Below the pieces are notes generated by a model. It was not told the DNA's origin. It did not search any database and worked only from the letters and a program-made list of their open reading frames with translations. The position numbers were made by a program, and so were the translations under genes. From positions 1 to 7,232 of the forward strand of contig JBQTIB010000180.1 of assembly GCA_052389435.1 (NCBI GenBank): 7,232 nucleotides of DNA. The letters run 5' to 3'. Origin of the DNA: JBQTKD01 sp052389435 (lineage in GTDB: Bacteria; Actinomycetota; Actinomycetes; Sporichthyales; Sporichthyaceae). Positions 1 through 5,540 of the stretch are shown one piece after another (positions within the stretch are counted from its first letter, which is position 1; every line of letters starts with the position of its first letter).

Positions 1-260
1 ACGCCGCCGAGAACGCCCCGACACCGCTCCGCGGGCGCACCGGCGGCACCACCCGCCCGCGAACGGCCAGACCAATCTCCGGATCGATCAAGGCCCCTCT
101 AACCGATTACCGACCCAAGCTCCTAGCGGGCCGAAACGGAGCGGCGGATCGCCTCGCGCTGCAACCGGAGTCCGCCACGGTGCGCTCGCCGGTGCGGCAT
201 TCGAACGCGGGCGCAGCACCCCGTCCCGCCGGGTGCAGCCGGCGCCCGGAAAAAGCGAAC
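1..260. other. Left flank without a supportable gene
   Basis: No reading frame here has a convincing start, ribosome binding site or recognisable protein. The open frames are antisense or out-of-frame continuations of the gene that ends at 261. The only structure I see is a possible 7-bp stem (229-235 with 243-249, one G-T wobble, 7-nt loop) just downstream of that gene's stop. It has no T-run after it, so calling it a terminator would be a guess. The neighbouring gene to the left is outside the window. Confidence 0.5.
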
Positions 261-959
261 TCAGGCCGCGCCGAACGTTTTGGGCAGCCAACCGGTCGAT
301 GCAGCCGGAGCGGCGGAGGTGTGCAGGAGTTGCAGGTTCAGAACGTCGGACAGCGAGCCGCCGTGTGCTCCACGCTGGGCGTGGATGCGGTCGAGTTCGC
401 CGCCGGCCCGCTGGATGTACTGCAGGCCGCCCCAGTAGGTGACCGCCGCCATCGTGCCGTCGACCGGATCGTGGCCCCAGTAGCCGACGCGGAACCCGGC
501 CTGCTCCTTGAGCATGCGGATCGCCTCGTGCGTCGAACTGCGCAGGTGGTCGACGGCTTCGGCGTCCTTGCCCGCGGCGGCGTCGTAGAAGACGACGCGC
601 AGCCAGGTGGTCGCGTCCCGGCTGGTGACGAGGTTCCACGCCTCGGGCTCCCAGGCCGCCGGCGGAGTCACCGACTGCAGGTTCACCTCCTTGCCCAGCT
701 TGAGCCCGCTGCCGAGCCGTTCGCGCCGCAGGGACTCGAGAAACTCCCCGGCCGATTCGATCGCCTCGCGCGACTTCCAGTACGTCACCGCCGCAAGCGT
801 CGTGCCGTCCGGATCGTGCGCCCAGCGGCCGCCGAGGAACCCCGGCTCGCTTCGCAGGTTGCGGTGGACCTCCTGCAGGCTTTCGGTGATGTACTCCCGG
901 GCGTCCGCGTCGCCGTCGGGCGCGCGGTAGGTGACGATGCGCAGCCACGTCTCGGACAT
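261..959 (-). CDS. Tandem ABM-like dimeric alpha/beta-barrel protein
   Basis: This is a soluble 232-residue protein without signal peptide or membrane segment. It is built from two similar halves, about residues 4-97 and 118-212. Each half opens with TWLR(I/V)V and carries the block GF-x(3)-W-x-HDP-x-DGT followed by AAVTYW (residues 40-61 and 155-176). That pattern fits the antibiotic-biosynthesis-monooxygenase-like (ABM) fold, whose units pair into a barrel; here one chain could supply both units. Members include cofactor-free quinol oxygenases and heme-degrading enzymes, but many are uncharacterised, so I assign no reaction. The ATG at 959 is chosen because AGAGAGG lies 3 nt upstream (963-969). 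The frame continues open upstream, but only as a shadow of the dehydrogenase gene. It lies 146 bp downstream of the aldehyde dehydrogenase on the same strand, so a shared transcript is likely, possibly attenuated by hairpins between them. The family call is moderately sure. Confidence 0.8.
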   Translation of the reverse strand: MSETWLRIVTYRAPDGDADAREYITESLQEVHRNLRSEPGFLGGRWAHDPDGTTLAAVTYWKSREAIESAGEFLESLRRERLGSGLKLGKEVNLQSVTPPAAWEPEAWNLVTSRDATTWLRVVFYDAAAGKDAEAVDHLRSSTHEAIRMLKEQAGFRVGYWGHDPVDGTMAAVTYWGGLQYIQRAGGELDRIHAQRGAHGGSLSDVLNLQLLHTSAAPAASTGWLPKTFGAA

Positions 960-1014
960 GAGCCTCTCTTCGCCCCGGACCAGGGCCCGTCGACCTGCAG
1001 CGTAGGCGGGCCTG

Positions 1015-1093
1015 CCTGGGACAGTCGAACCCAGGTGGCGCCTGCAGGCAGACGACGAAGCAGCCTGCAGGCGGTCCGGGCGGAGCGCTCCGC
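1015..1093. repeat. Cluster of hairpins and palindromes between two genes
   Basis: Three dyad symmetries stand in a row in the gap between the dehydrogenase and ABM-like genes. First, CCTGGG (1015-1020) pairs with CCCAGG (1030-1035) around a 9-nt loop. Second, a perfect 11-bp inverted repeat, CGCCTGCAGGC (1039-1049) with GCCTGCAGGCG (1063-1073), encloses a 13-nt loop. Third, a 14-bp perfect palindrome, GCGGAGCGCTCCGC (1080-1093), lies 12 bp past the dehydrogenase stop. The heptamer CCTGCAG occurs three times (994-1000, 1041-1047, 1064-1070). No T-run follows any stem on the minus strand. They could act as a partial terminator, an mRNA stabiliser or a processing site that lowers or uncouples expression of the ABM-like gene. 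The structure is seen directly; the role is inferred. Confidence 0.6.
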
Positions 1094-1105
1094 GCCGAGG
1101 GACGG

Positions 1106-2557
1106 CTACTTCGGGACGTAGATGGACTTCCACGTCTGGTAGGAGGCCAGCCCCTCCGGTCCCAGTTCGCGGCCGATTCCGCTGGCCTTGACGCCGCCGA
1201 ACGGCGCGGCCGGGTCGGGGGTGTAGTTGTTGACGCCGATCGTGCCGGTGCGGATCTGTTCGGCCACCCGCACGCCGCGTTCGACGTCGGAGGTCCACAC
1301 CGAGCCGCCGAGGCCGAAGTCGCTGTCGTTCGCCAGGCGGATGGCGTCGGCTTCGTCGTCGTAGCCGATGACCGCCAGGACGGGTCCGAAGATCTCCTCC
1401 TGGGCGATCGTGTGGGCGTTGTCGACGTCGGCGATGACCGTCGCCTCGACGAAGAAGCCGTCGTCGAACCCGACCGGGCGAGCGCCGCCGGTGGTGACGC
1501 GCCCTCCGTCGGCGATGCCCTTCGCGATGTAGGACTCGACTCGATCGCGCTGCCGCGCGTTGGCCAGCGGACCCAAGTGGGTCGAGCGGTCGCTCGGGTC
1601 GCCGATGGTCAACCCGGCGGCCAGGACGGTGAACACGTCGACGATCTCCGCGTACCGAGACCGCGGCGCGAGGATGCGCGTGCAGTTGTGGCAGGTCTGC
1701 CCGTTGTTCAGCAGCGTCGCGGCGAACAGCGCGTCGCCCATGGTGGCCAGGTCCAGCGCCGCGTCGTCCAGCACGATGGCCGCGGACTTGCCGCCGAGTT
1801 CCAATGTGACGGGCCGTAGGAGTCGGGAGCAGATCTCGGCGACCGCCCTGCCGGAGGCGGTGGAACCGGTGAAGGCGACCTTGTCCACGCCCGGATGTCC
1901 GACGAGGTAGGCACCGGTTTCGCGCCCGCCCGGAAGGATGTTGAAGACGCCGGCGGGGAGCCCCGCTTCGAGGGCGGCCTCGGCGAGCAGATAGGCGTCG
2001 AGCACCGTCTCGGGGGAGGCCTTCATCACCACCGTGCAGCCGGCGGCGAGCGCGGGGGCGTACTTGAACGAGCCGAGGGCCTGCGGGTAGTTCCAGGGGA
2101 CGATGGCGGCCACGACCCCGACGGGCTCGCGCCGGACGCGGACGGTGCCGCCGAGCATGCCATCGCGCGTTTCGGTTCCCTTGGCGTTGCGCACCATCTC
2201 GGCGTAGTAGCGCAGCAGCAGCGGCGGAAAGCCGCCCTCGGCCGCCTCGGCCAAGCCGATCGGCATGCCGTTCTGCGCGGTGACGGCGGCCGCGATCTCC
2301 GGAGCTCGCTTCTCCACCGCGGCGGCGAAGCGATCGAGAACGTCCGCGCGGGCTTCGGGCTCCCAGGTCGACCAGCCCCGCGGATCGTCGAAGGCGCGTC
2401 GTGCCGCGGCGACGGCTCGGTCCACGTCGGCGTCGGACGCCTCGGGGACCCGCCCGATCTCGCGGCCAGTCGTCGGATCGACGACACGGATCGTGTCCGT
2501 GCTCGACGGGGTGGCCCATGCCCCATCCAGATACAGGCGCTCGTGTGTGACGGTCAT
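1106..2557 (-). CDS. NAD(P)-dependent aldehyde dehydrogenase
   Basis: This 483-residue cytoplasmic enzyme of the aldehyde dehydrogenase superfamily oxidises an aldehyde to its carboxylic acid using NAD(P)+. The length is typical and all key residues are present: Asn156 in VPWNYP (oxyanion site), Lys179 in MKAS (cofactor binding), the FTGST turn at 229-233, general base Glu253 in LELGG, the catalytic Cys289 in NNGQTC, Glu388 in EEIFGP, and the C-terminal PFGGVKASG at 452-460. A second cysteine, Cys292, follows the nucleophile. I prefer the ATG at 2557 over the ATG at 2581, because GAGGAG (2563-2568) sits 5 nt before it and the protein then begins like other family members. The substrate cannot be read from sequence. 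The gene is divergent from the XRE-TetR regulator, with a palindrome in between that probably governs it. The ABM-like gene follows downstream. Confidence 0.97.
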   Translation of the reverse strand: MTVTHERLYLDGAWATPSSTDTIRVVDPTTGREIGRVPEASDADVDRAVAAARRAFDDPRGWSTWEPEARADVLDRFAAAVEKRAPEIAAAVTAQNGMPIGLAEAAEGGFPPLLLRYYAEMVRNAKGTETRDGMLGGTVRVRREPVGVVAAIVPWNYPQALGSFKYAPALAAGCTVVMKASPETVLDAYLLAEAALEAGLPAGVFNILPGGRETGAYLVGHPGVDKVAFTGSTASGRAVAEICSRLLRPVTLELGGKSAAIVLDDAALDLATMGDALFAATLLNNGQTCHNCTRILAPRSRYAEIVDVFTVLAAGLTIGDPSDRSTHLGPLANARQRDRVESYIAKGIADGGRVTTGGARPVGFDDGFFVEATVIADVDNAHTIAQEEIFGPVLAVIGYDDEADAIRLANDSDFGLGGSVWTSDVERGVRVAEQIRTGTIGVNNYTPDPAAPFGGVKASGIGRELGPEGLASYQTWKSIYVPK

Positions 2558-2562
2558 GATCG

Positions 2563-2568
2563 CTCCTC
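2563..2568 (-). promoter_or_regulatory. Ribosome binding site of the aldehyde dehydrogenase gene
   Basis: GAGGAG on the minus strand lies 5 nt upstream of the ATG at 2557. It decides the start: the in-frame ATG at 2581, 24 nt further upstream, would add MPQRRGAI, which is not typical of the family N-terminus, and would place this Shine-Dalgarno inside the coding region. Confidence 0.85.
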
Positions 2569-2623
2569 GACGCTGAGGCAACGGGCCGAGCCGAAGGCAC
2601 GAACTCCGCCTTGTTCAAGTTTG

Positions 2624-2639
2624 CCGAGCATTTGCTCGG
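2624..2639. promoter_or_regulatory. Perfect 16-bp palindrome, probable TetR-type operator
   Basis: CCGAGCA-TT-TGCTCGG is a perfect 7-2-7 inverted repeat in the 165-bp region between the divergent dehydrogenase and XRE-TetR genes. It ends 83 nt before the regulator's TTG and begins 66 nt past the dehydrogenase's ATG. Its size and symmetry suit a TetR-family dimer, and these repressors commonly bind between themselves and a divergent target. It is therefore the best candidate for the binding site of the adjacent regulator, through which both genes would be controlled. I could not place a convincing -35/-10 pair for the dehydrogenase, so the exact repression geometry is unknown. Confidence 0.7.
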
Positions 2640-2651
2640 TAGACCGAGGAT

Positions 2652-2686
2652 GGCCGCAGACGAGGCCACCGGTCAAGGCCGCAGAC
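2652..2686. repeat. Ten-base direct repeat in the divergent promoter region
   Basis: GGCCGCAGAC occurs exactly at 2652-2661 and again at 2677-2686, 25 bp apart start to start. It lies between the 16-bp palindrome and the regulator's probable -10 box. The repeats could be a second operator, for instance for the XRE-type domain of the neighbouring regulator, but chance recurrence in GC-rich DNA is possible. Confidence 0.45.
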
Positions 2687-2691
2687 CGCGC

Positions 2692-2697
2692 TAACCT
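2692..2697 (+). promoter_or_regulatory. Possible -10 box of the XRE-TetR regulator gene
   Basis: TAACCT lies 25 nt upstream of the TTG start, leaving room for a short leader that contains the ribosome binding site. No good -35 box is seen at the expected spacing (the sequence there is GC-rich), so this is a weak call based on the TAnnnT pattern common in actinobacterial promoters. Confidence 0.35.
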
Positions 2698-2710
2698 GTC
2701 CGCCCGGCAG

Positions 2711-2716
2711 GGGAGG
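2711..2716 (+). promoter_or_regulatory. Ribosome binding site that fixes a TTG start
   Basis: GGGAGG, part of AGGGGAGG, sits 6 nt before the TTG at 2723. It sets the start of the XRE-TetR regulator. The frame is open far upstream, but that part is antisense to the dehydrogenase, and I see no in-frame ATG or GTG between the palindrome and the TTG. Confidence 0.8.
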
Positions 2717-2722
2717 TCGCCG

Positions 2723-3562
2723 TTGAGGCTCGATCAGGACACGCGCGCGGAGGTCGGGGGACGGCTGCGCGCCGCACGCCTGGCGCGCGGGCTCACCATT
2801 CGCGACGTGGCCGGCGCCGCGGGCGTCAGCATCGGCACCTGGAGCGCCCTGGAGAACGGCAAGGCGCCCGTCGACGACACTCGCCTGACCGTCGCGGCCC
2901 GCGCGGTGTCGCTGGACGTCGGGGAGCTGATCGGGTCGCGGACGTCCGCGCCGATCGGTCCGGGCGCGTGGCGAGAGTTTCCGCCGCTGGAACTTCCCGC
3001 CCCGCTCCGCGGCGCGTTGCTGGCCTTCGTCGAACTGGGTTACCACGGGTCGACGGTCCGGGACATCGCCGCGCGCGCCGGGCTGTCCGTCCCGGGGGTC
3101 TATCACCACTGGGCCAGCAAGCAGCAGCTTTTGGTTGCCCTGCTGGACGTCACGATGGAGGACCTGCTCCGCCGGACCGGGCAGGCCCGCGCGGAGGCGG
3201 ACGGGCCGACTCCGCGACTGCGGAACCTCGTCGAGTGCCTGGCGCTCTTCCACACCTACCGGCGCGACCTCGCGTTCATCGGCGCCAGCGAGATGCGCAG
3301 CATCGAGGAGCCCGACCGCACGCGCATCGCGGCGATGCGCACCCAGGTGCAGCGCATGGTGGACGAGGAGGTCCGCGAAGGCGTCCGCCGCGGCGAACTG
3401 CGAGCCGAGCGCCCCGCAGAGGCGGCCCGCGCCGTGGTCACGCTGTGCACCGCGCTGCCCCAGTGGTGGACGCCCACCGGGCCGACCACTCCCGAGGAGG
3501 TCGCGGCGCACTACGTCGACTACGCGCTCGACCTCGTACGTCACGATCCAAGCCTCGACTAG
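2723..3562 (+). CDS. XRE-TetR fusion transcriptional regulator
   Basis: This 279-residue regulator carries two DNA-binding modules in one chain. Residues 10-70 form an XRE/Cro-C1-type helix-turn-helix (RLRAARLARGLTIRDVAGAAGVS, then TWSALENG). Residues 94-140 form a classic TetR N-terminal domain (TVRDIAARAGLSVPGVYHHW followed by SKQQLLVALL). Residues 145-279 are a helical ligand-binding domain resembling the KstR2-like TetR C-terminal family, with the pattern YRRDLAFIGASEMRSIEEPDR and a late PQWWTPTG. Relatives with that C-terminal domain often sense acyl-CoA-type metabolites, but the ligand here is unknown. The start is TTG with a strong ribosome binding site. The gene diverges from the aldehyde dehydrogenase across 165 bp containing a palindrome and a direct repeat, so autoregulation and control of the dehydrogenase are likely. 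The domain reading is firm; the mode of action is inferred. Confidence 0.93.
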   Translation: MRLDQDTRAEVGGRLRAARLARGLTIRDVAGAAGVSIGTWSALENGKAPVDDTRLTVAARAVSLDVGELIGSRTSAPIGPGAWREFPPLELPAPLRGALLAFVELGYHGSTVRDIAARAGLSVPGVYHHWASKQQLLVALLDVTMEDLLRRTGQARAEADGPTPRLRNLVECLALFHTYRRDLAFIGASEMRSIEEPDRTRIAAMRTQVQRMVDEEVREGVRRGELRAERPAEAARAVVTLCTALPQWWTPTGPTTPEEVAAHYVDYALDLVRHDPSLD

Positions 3563-3582
3563 GCGCAAAAACTGACGCAGAG

Positions 3583-4134
3583 TCAGGCGAGGGGATAGGA
3601 CGCCTGGAAGGCGACGCGTCGGTCTCCGTCGGCCGCGAGCCTCGTCAGCACCGGGTCGATCGCCGCGAACGCCTGCGCCGGTGTCATCCCACAGTCCGCG
3701 CCGATCCGATCGACGGCCACGGCCTCCAGGCTGGATTCGCGGTGGCCCTTCCAGATCTTGTCGGCCAGGAACACGACCAGGTCCTCGACGCTCACGTCGA
3801 GTTCCATCCAGTCGGCGCTTTCGGCCGCGTACCGGCGCAGGCTCTCGTCGATGCAGAGGTGGACGGCGCGCTCCCCTTCGGACCCGCCGTCCAGAGCGGG
3901 GTCGGGCATCCCGTGCGTGGCGGCGTCGATCAGCACGGCCTCGCCGTCGAGATCGAGGCCCGGCACACATCCCGCGAGAGCCTCGACGAGCTGTGCCGCC
4001 ACGTCGTGCACGAGGCGCAGGTGCGCCGCCAGCCGCGGCGGCGCCGCGACCTCGTGCAGGACCTGAACGGCGTCCGCCGGCAGCGGGCGCAGGTCGTTCA
4101 GCGGGGCGAGAGCGTCGTGCAGGTCGAGACTCAT
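3583..4134 (-). CDS. HD-domain-like protein with degenerate metal site
   Basis: This 183-residue soluble protein resembles an actinobacterial family of small HD-domain proteins (putative metal-dependent phosphohydrolases). Family-like segments are PPRLAAHLRLVHD (residues 32-44, His43 kept), DGEAVLIDAATH (63-74, His74 kept), LADKIWKG (123-130, Asp125 kept) and the C-terminal RRVAFQASYP. From memory, relatives read ATHDIGK where this protein reads ATHGMPD, so the Asp of the HD pair is Gly75. The later conserved His positions also look replaced, around GSEGE (84-88) and ESADW (105-109). Catalytic activity is therefore doubtful, and a regulatory or ligand-binding role is possible. The ATG overlaps the TGA of the upstream DUF5997 gene (ATGA), and no separate ribosome binding site is visible, so translational coupling is likely. 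The gene converges with the XRE-TetR gene, with 20 bp between stops. Confidence 0.8.
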   Translation of the reverse strand: MSLDLHDALAPLNDLRPLPADAVQVLHEVAAPPRLAAHLRLVHDVAAQLVEALAGCVPGLDLDGEAVLIDAATHGMPDPALDGGSEGERAVHLCIDESLRRYAAESADWMELDVSVEDLVVFLADKIWKGHRESSLEAVAVDRIGADCGMTPAQAFAAIDPVLTRLAADGDRRVAFQASYPLA

Positions 4135-4556
4135 CGGGCGGAGGACAACCCTCCGGGCCTGGACCCGCGGCCCTGGCGCGGCTTCGCGGCACGTTCCTCG
4201 CGCAGGCGCGCTTCCTCGCGCTGTACCTCGTCGCGGGTGACGCGCTCGCGGCGCAGCCACTCCGGCTGCTCTTCCTTCAACGCCGCGATCTGGGCGGTGG
4301 TCAGCGGCTCGGTGATCTCGGCGCGAGCCAGCCCGGAGACCGACACTCCCAGACGGTCGGCTACGACCTGACGCGGATGCGGGCCGTCGCGACGCAGGTC
4401 CCGCAGCCACTCCGGCGGATCGGCCTGCAGGGCGTCGAGCTCCGTGCGCGAGACAACGCCCTGCCGGAACTCCTCGGGCGTCGCCTCGAGGAGCACGCCC
4501 AGCTTCTTCGCCGCCGTCTCGGGCTTCATCGTCTGAATCGACCTCTGACGCGTCAT
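4131..4556 (-). CDS. DUF5997 family protein
   Basis: This 141-residue, highly charged, soluble protein matches the DUF5997 family, as I recall its signature: MKPETAAKKLGV (residues 10-21), ATPEEF (25-30), then ALQADPPEWLRDLRRDGPHPRQVVADRLGVS. Its function is unknown. Residues 64-79 (VVADRLGVSVSGLARA) look like a short helix-turn-helix. The segment PEWLR occurs twice, at 48-52 and 98-102, exactly 50 residues apart and each preceded by an AL-x(4) stretch, which suggests internal duplication. The C-terminus is a basic, disordered-looking tail. The ATG at 4556 has no Shine-Dalgarno but follows a -10-like TATCCT by 6 nt, suggesting a leaderless mRNA. It is divergent from the LysR-type substrate-binding gene, an arrangement I remember as recurrent in actinomycetes, and heads an operon with the HD-like gene. 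Confidence 0.92.
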   Translation of the reverse strand: MTRQRSIQTMKPETAAKKLGVLLEATPEEFRQGVVSRTELDALQADPPEWLRDLRRDGPHPRQVVADRLGVSVSGLARAEITEPLTTAQIAALKEEQPEWLRRERVTRDEVQREEARLREERAAKPRQGRGSRPGGLSSAR

Positions 4557-4562
4557 ACGCCC

Positions 4563-4568
4563 AGGATA
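4563..4568 (-). promoter_or_regulatory. -10 box for a leaderless DUF5997 transcript
   Basis: TATCCT on the minus strand ends 6 nt before the ATG at 4556, so transcription would begin at or next to the start codon. No Shine-Dalgarno is present, and no canonical -35 hexamer is found 17-18 nt upstream. The expected -35 position overlaps the -10 box of the divergent gene. Confidence 0.6.
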
Positions 4569-4587
4569 CCGAGCCCGGCACGGCCAC

Positions 4588-4593
4588 TAGCCT
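4588..4593 (+). promoter_or_regulatory. -10 box for a leaderless LysR-type gene transcript
   Basis: TAGCCT ends 7 nt before the GTG at 4601, and no ribosome binding site precedes that codon, so a leaderless mRNA is likely. The whole divergent region is only 44 bp, and this box lies about where the -35 region of the opposite promoter would fall. The two promoters may therefore compete for RNA polymerase. Confidence 0.6.
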
Positions 4594-4600
4594 GAGCCGC

Positions 4601-5287
4601 GTGACCGAGCCGAGCGACACCGCGGCATTCCGGCTCGCGTTCGTCCCGGGCGTCACCCCGGACAAGTGGGTGCGGATGTGGGCCGAGCGCCGGCCCCACG
4701 TCCCCCTGGAACTCGTCCCGGCTACGACCGACGAGGCCGCGACGCTGGTCAGGGCCCGCGCGGTGGACGCCGCCCTGCTCCGCCTGCCGATCGATCGGAC
4801 CGGGCTGCACGCGATCCCCCTCTACGCCGAGGTCTCGGTGGTCGTCGTACCCAAGGAGCACTTCGTCGCCGCGGCCGAGGAGGCCGAAGTCGCCGACCTG
4901 GCCGACGAGATCGTCCTGCACCCGCGCGAGGAGTCGCTTCCCTGGCCCGGCGCCCGGCCGGGACGGGCGGCGGCCTACGTCCCCGAGACCACAGCCGAGG
5001 CGATCGAACTCGTCGCCGCGGGCGTGGGCCTGCTGGTCGTGCCCCAGTCGCTGGCGCGCCTCCACCACCGCCGCGACCTCGTCTACCGACCGCTGACCGA
5101 CGCACCCCAGTCGACGGTCGGCCTCGCCTGGCCCGACGGAGAGAACACCGACTCGATGGAGGAGTTCATCGGGATCGTCCGCGGCCGCACCGCCAACAGC
5201 TCGCGCACCCCTCGCCGGGACCCGGCCCCGGGCCGGCGGTCCCCCGCCCCGAAGGGCGTTGTTGGGCGCGGTCCGCGCCGGCGCTGA
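4601..5287 (+). CDS. LysR-type substrate-binding domain protein lacking HTH
   Basis: This 228-residue protein contains only the periplasmic-binding-protein-like effector domain of LysR-type regulators. It starts directly with the first strand (FRLAFVPGVTPDKWVRMW, residues 10-27) where a full regulator would have about 90 residues of helix-turn-helix. Family marks are VDAALLRLPIDRTGLHAIPLY (55-75), VVVVPKEH (80-87), and the second-lobe AIELVAAGVGLLVVPQSLARLHHRRDLVYRPL (134-165). The tail after about residue 198 is basic and probably disordered. Without a DNA-binding domain it may act as a cytoplasmic ligand sensor or as a partner of another protein. The divergent DUF5997 protein, with its HTH-like segment, is an attractive but unproven partner. 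The start is a GTG, probably leaderless. The gene ends 4 bp from the stop of the convergent DUF3253 gene. Confidence 0.9.
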   Translation: MTEPSDTAAFRLAFVPGVTPDKWVRMWAERRPHVPLELVPATTDEAATLVRARAVDAALLRLPIDRTGLHAIPLYAEVSVVVVPKEHFVAAAEEAEVADLADEIVLHPREESLPWPGARPGRAAAYVPETTAEAIELVAAGVGLLVVPQSLARLHHRRDLVYRPLTDAPQSTVGLAWPDGENTDSMEEFIGIVRGRTANSSRTPRRDPAPGRRSPAPKGVVGRGPRRR

Positions 5288-5291
5288 CGGC

Positions 5292-5540
5292 TCAGGGCCG
5301 ACGGATGCGGATCGGACCCTTGGACGTCCCGACGTCGACGGTCGCCTCGCCCTGCGTGATGCTGACCCGGCCCGCGGCGGCCAGCCGCCCGGCAACCTCG
5401 CGAACGCCGTCCATCAGCTCCCGCCAGTGGTCGCCGCCAAGGCTGCGCGCGACCTCGGACGGGCAGATCGACGCGTCGAGCTCGCGCGCTTCCAGCAGCC
5501 GGAAGATCTCCGCCTCGACGACGCCCTCCGCTAGTTCCAC
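5292..5540 (-). CDS. DUF3253 family protein
   Basis: This small 82-residue protein matches DUF3253 across nearly its full length: EAEIFRLLEAR (residues 9-19), SICPSEVARSL (24-34), HWRELMDGVREVAGRLAAAGRVSITQG (38-64) and the closing KGPIRIRRP (74-82). The helix-rich order followed by a beta hairpin resembles a winged helix, and family members are of unknown function. I place the start at the GTG at 5540, where family similarity begins. Only a weak GGGGCG lies about 6 nt upstream, so this start is less certain than others here. The frame stays open upstream to 5840, but that part runs into another gene and looks non-coding. The stop is 4 bp from that of the convergent LysR-type gene. Confidence 0.85.
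   Translation of the reverse strand: MELAEGVVEAEIFRLLEARELDASICPSEVARSLGGDHWRELMDGVREVAGRLAAAGRVSITQGEATVDVGTSKGPIRIRRP

Noticed and set aside
190..215. TTCGAA-containing segment resembling a tRNA T-loop
   Set aside because: Stem bases do not pair on either strand, and there is no cloverleaf.
261..2669. A continuous 802-codon minus-strand frame that would fuse upstream sequence to the ABM-like protein
   Set aside because: Upstream of 959 it runs out of frame through the aldehyde dehydrogenase gene and is extremely Arg-rich; the ATG at 959 has its own ribosome binding site.
1895..2722. Long N-terminal extension of the XRE-TetR regulator on the plus strand
   Set aside because: It is mostly antisense to the dehydrogenase gene, shows no recognisable domain, and the strong ribosome binding site points to TTG 2723.
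2615..4371. Long open frames on both strands across the regulator and HD-like genes (525, 467 and 304 residues)
   Set aside because: All are low-complexity Arg/Ala/Gly/Pro shadows of recognisable genes in other frames, a common effect in GC-rich DNA.
4135..4665. N-terminal extension of the HD-like protein up to 4665
   Set aside because: It overlaps DUF5997 in another frame and looks non-coding; the ATGA overlap at 4131-4134 gives a natural start.
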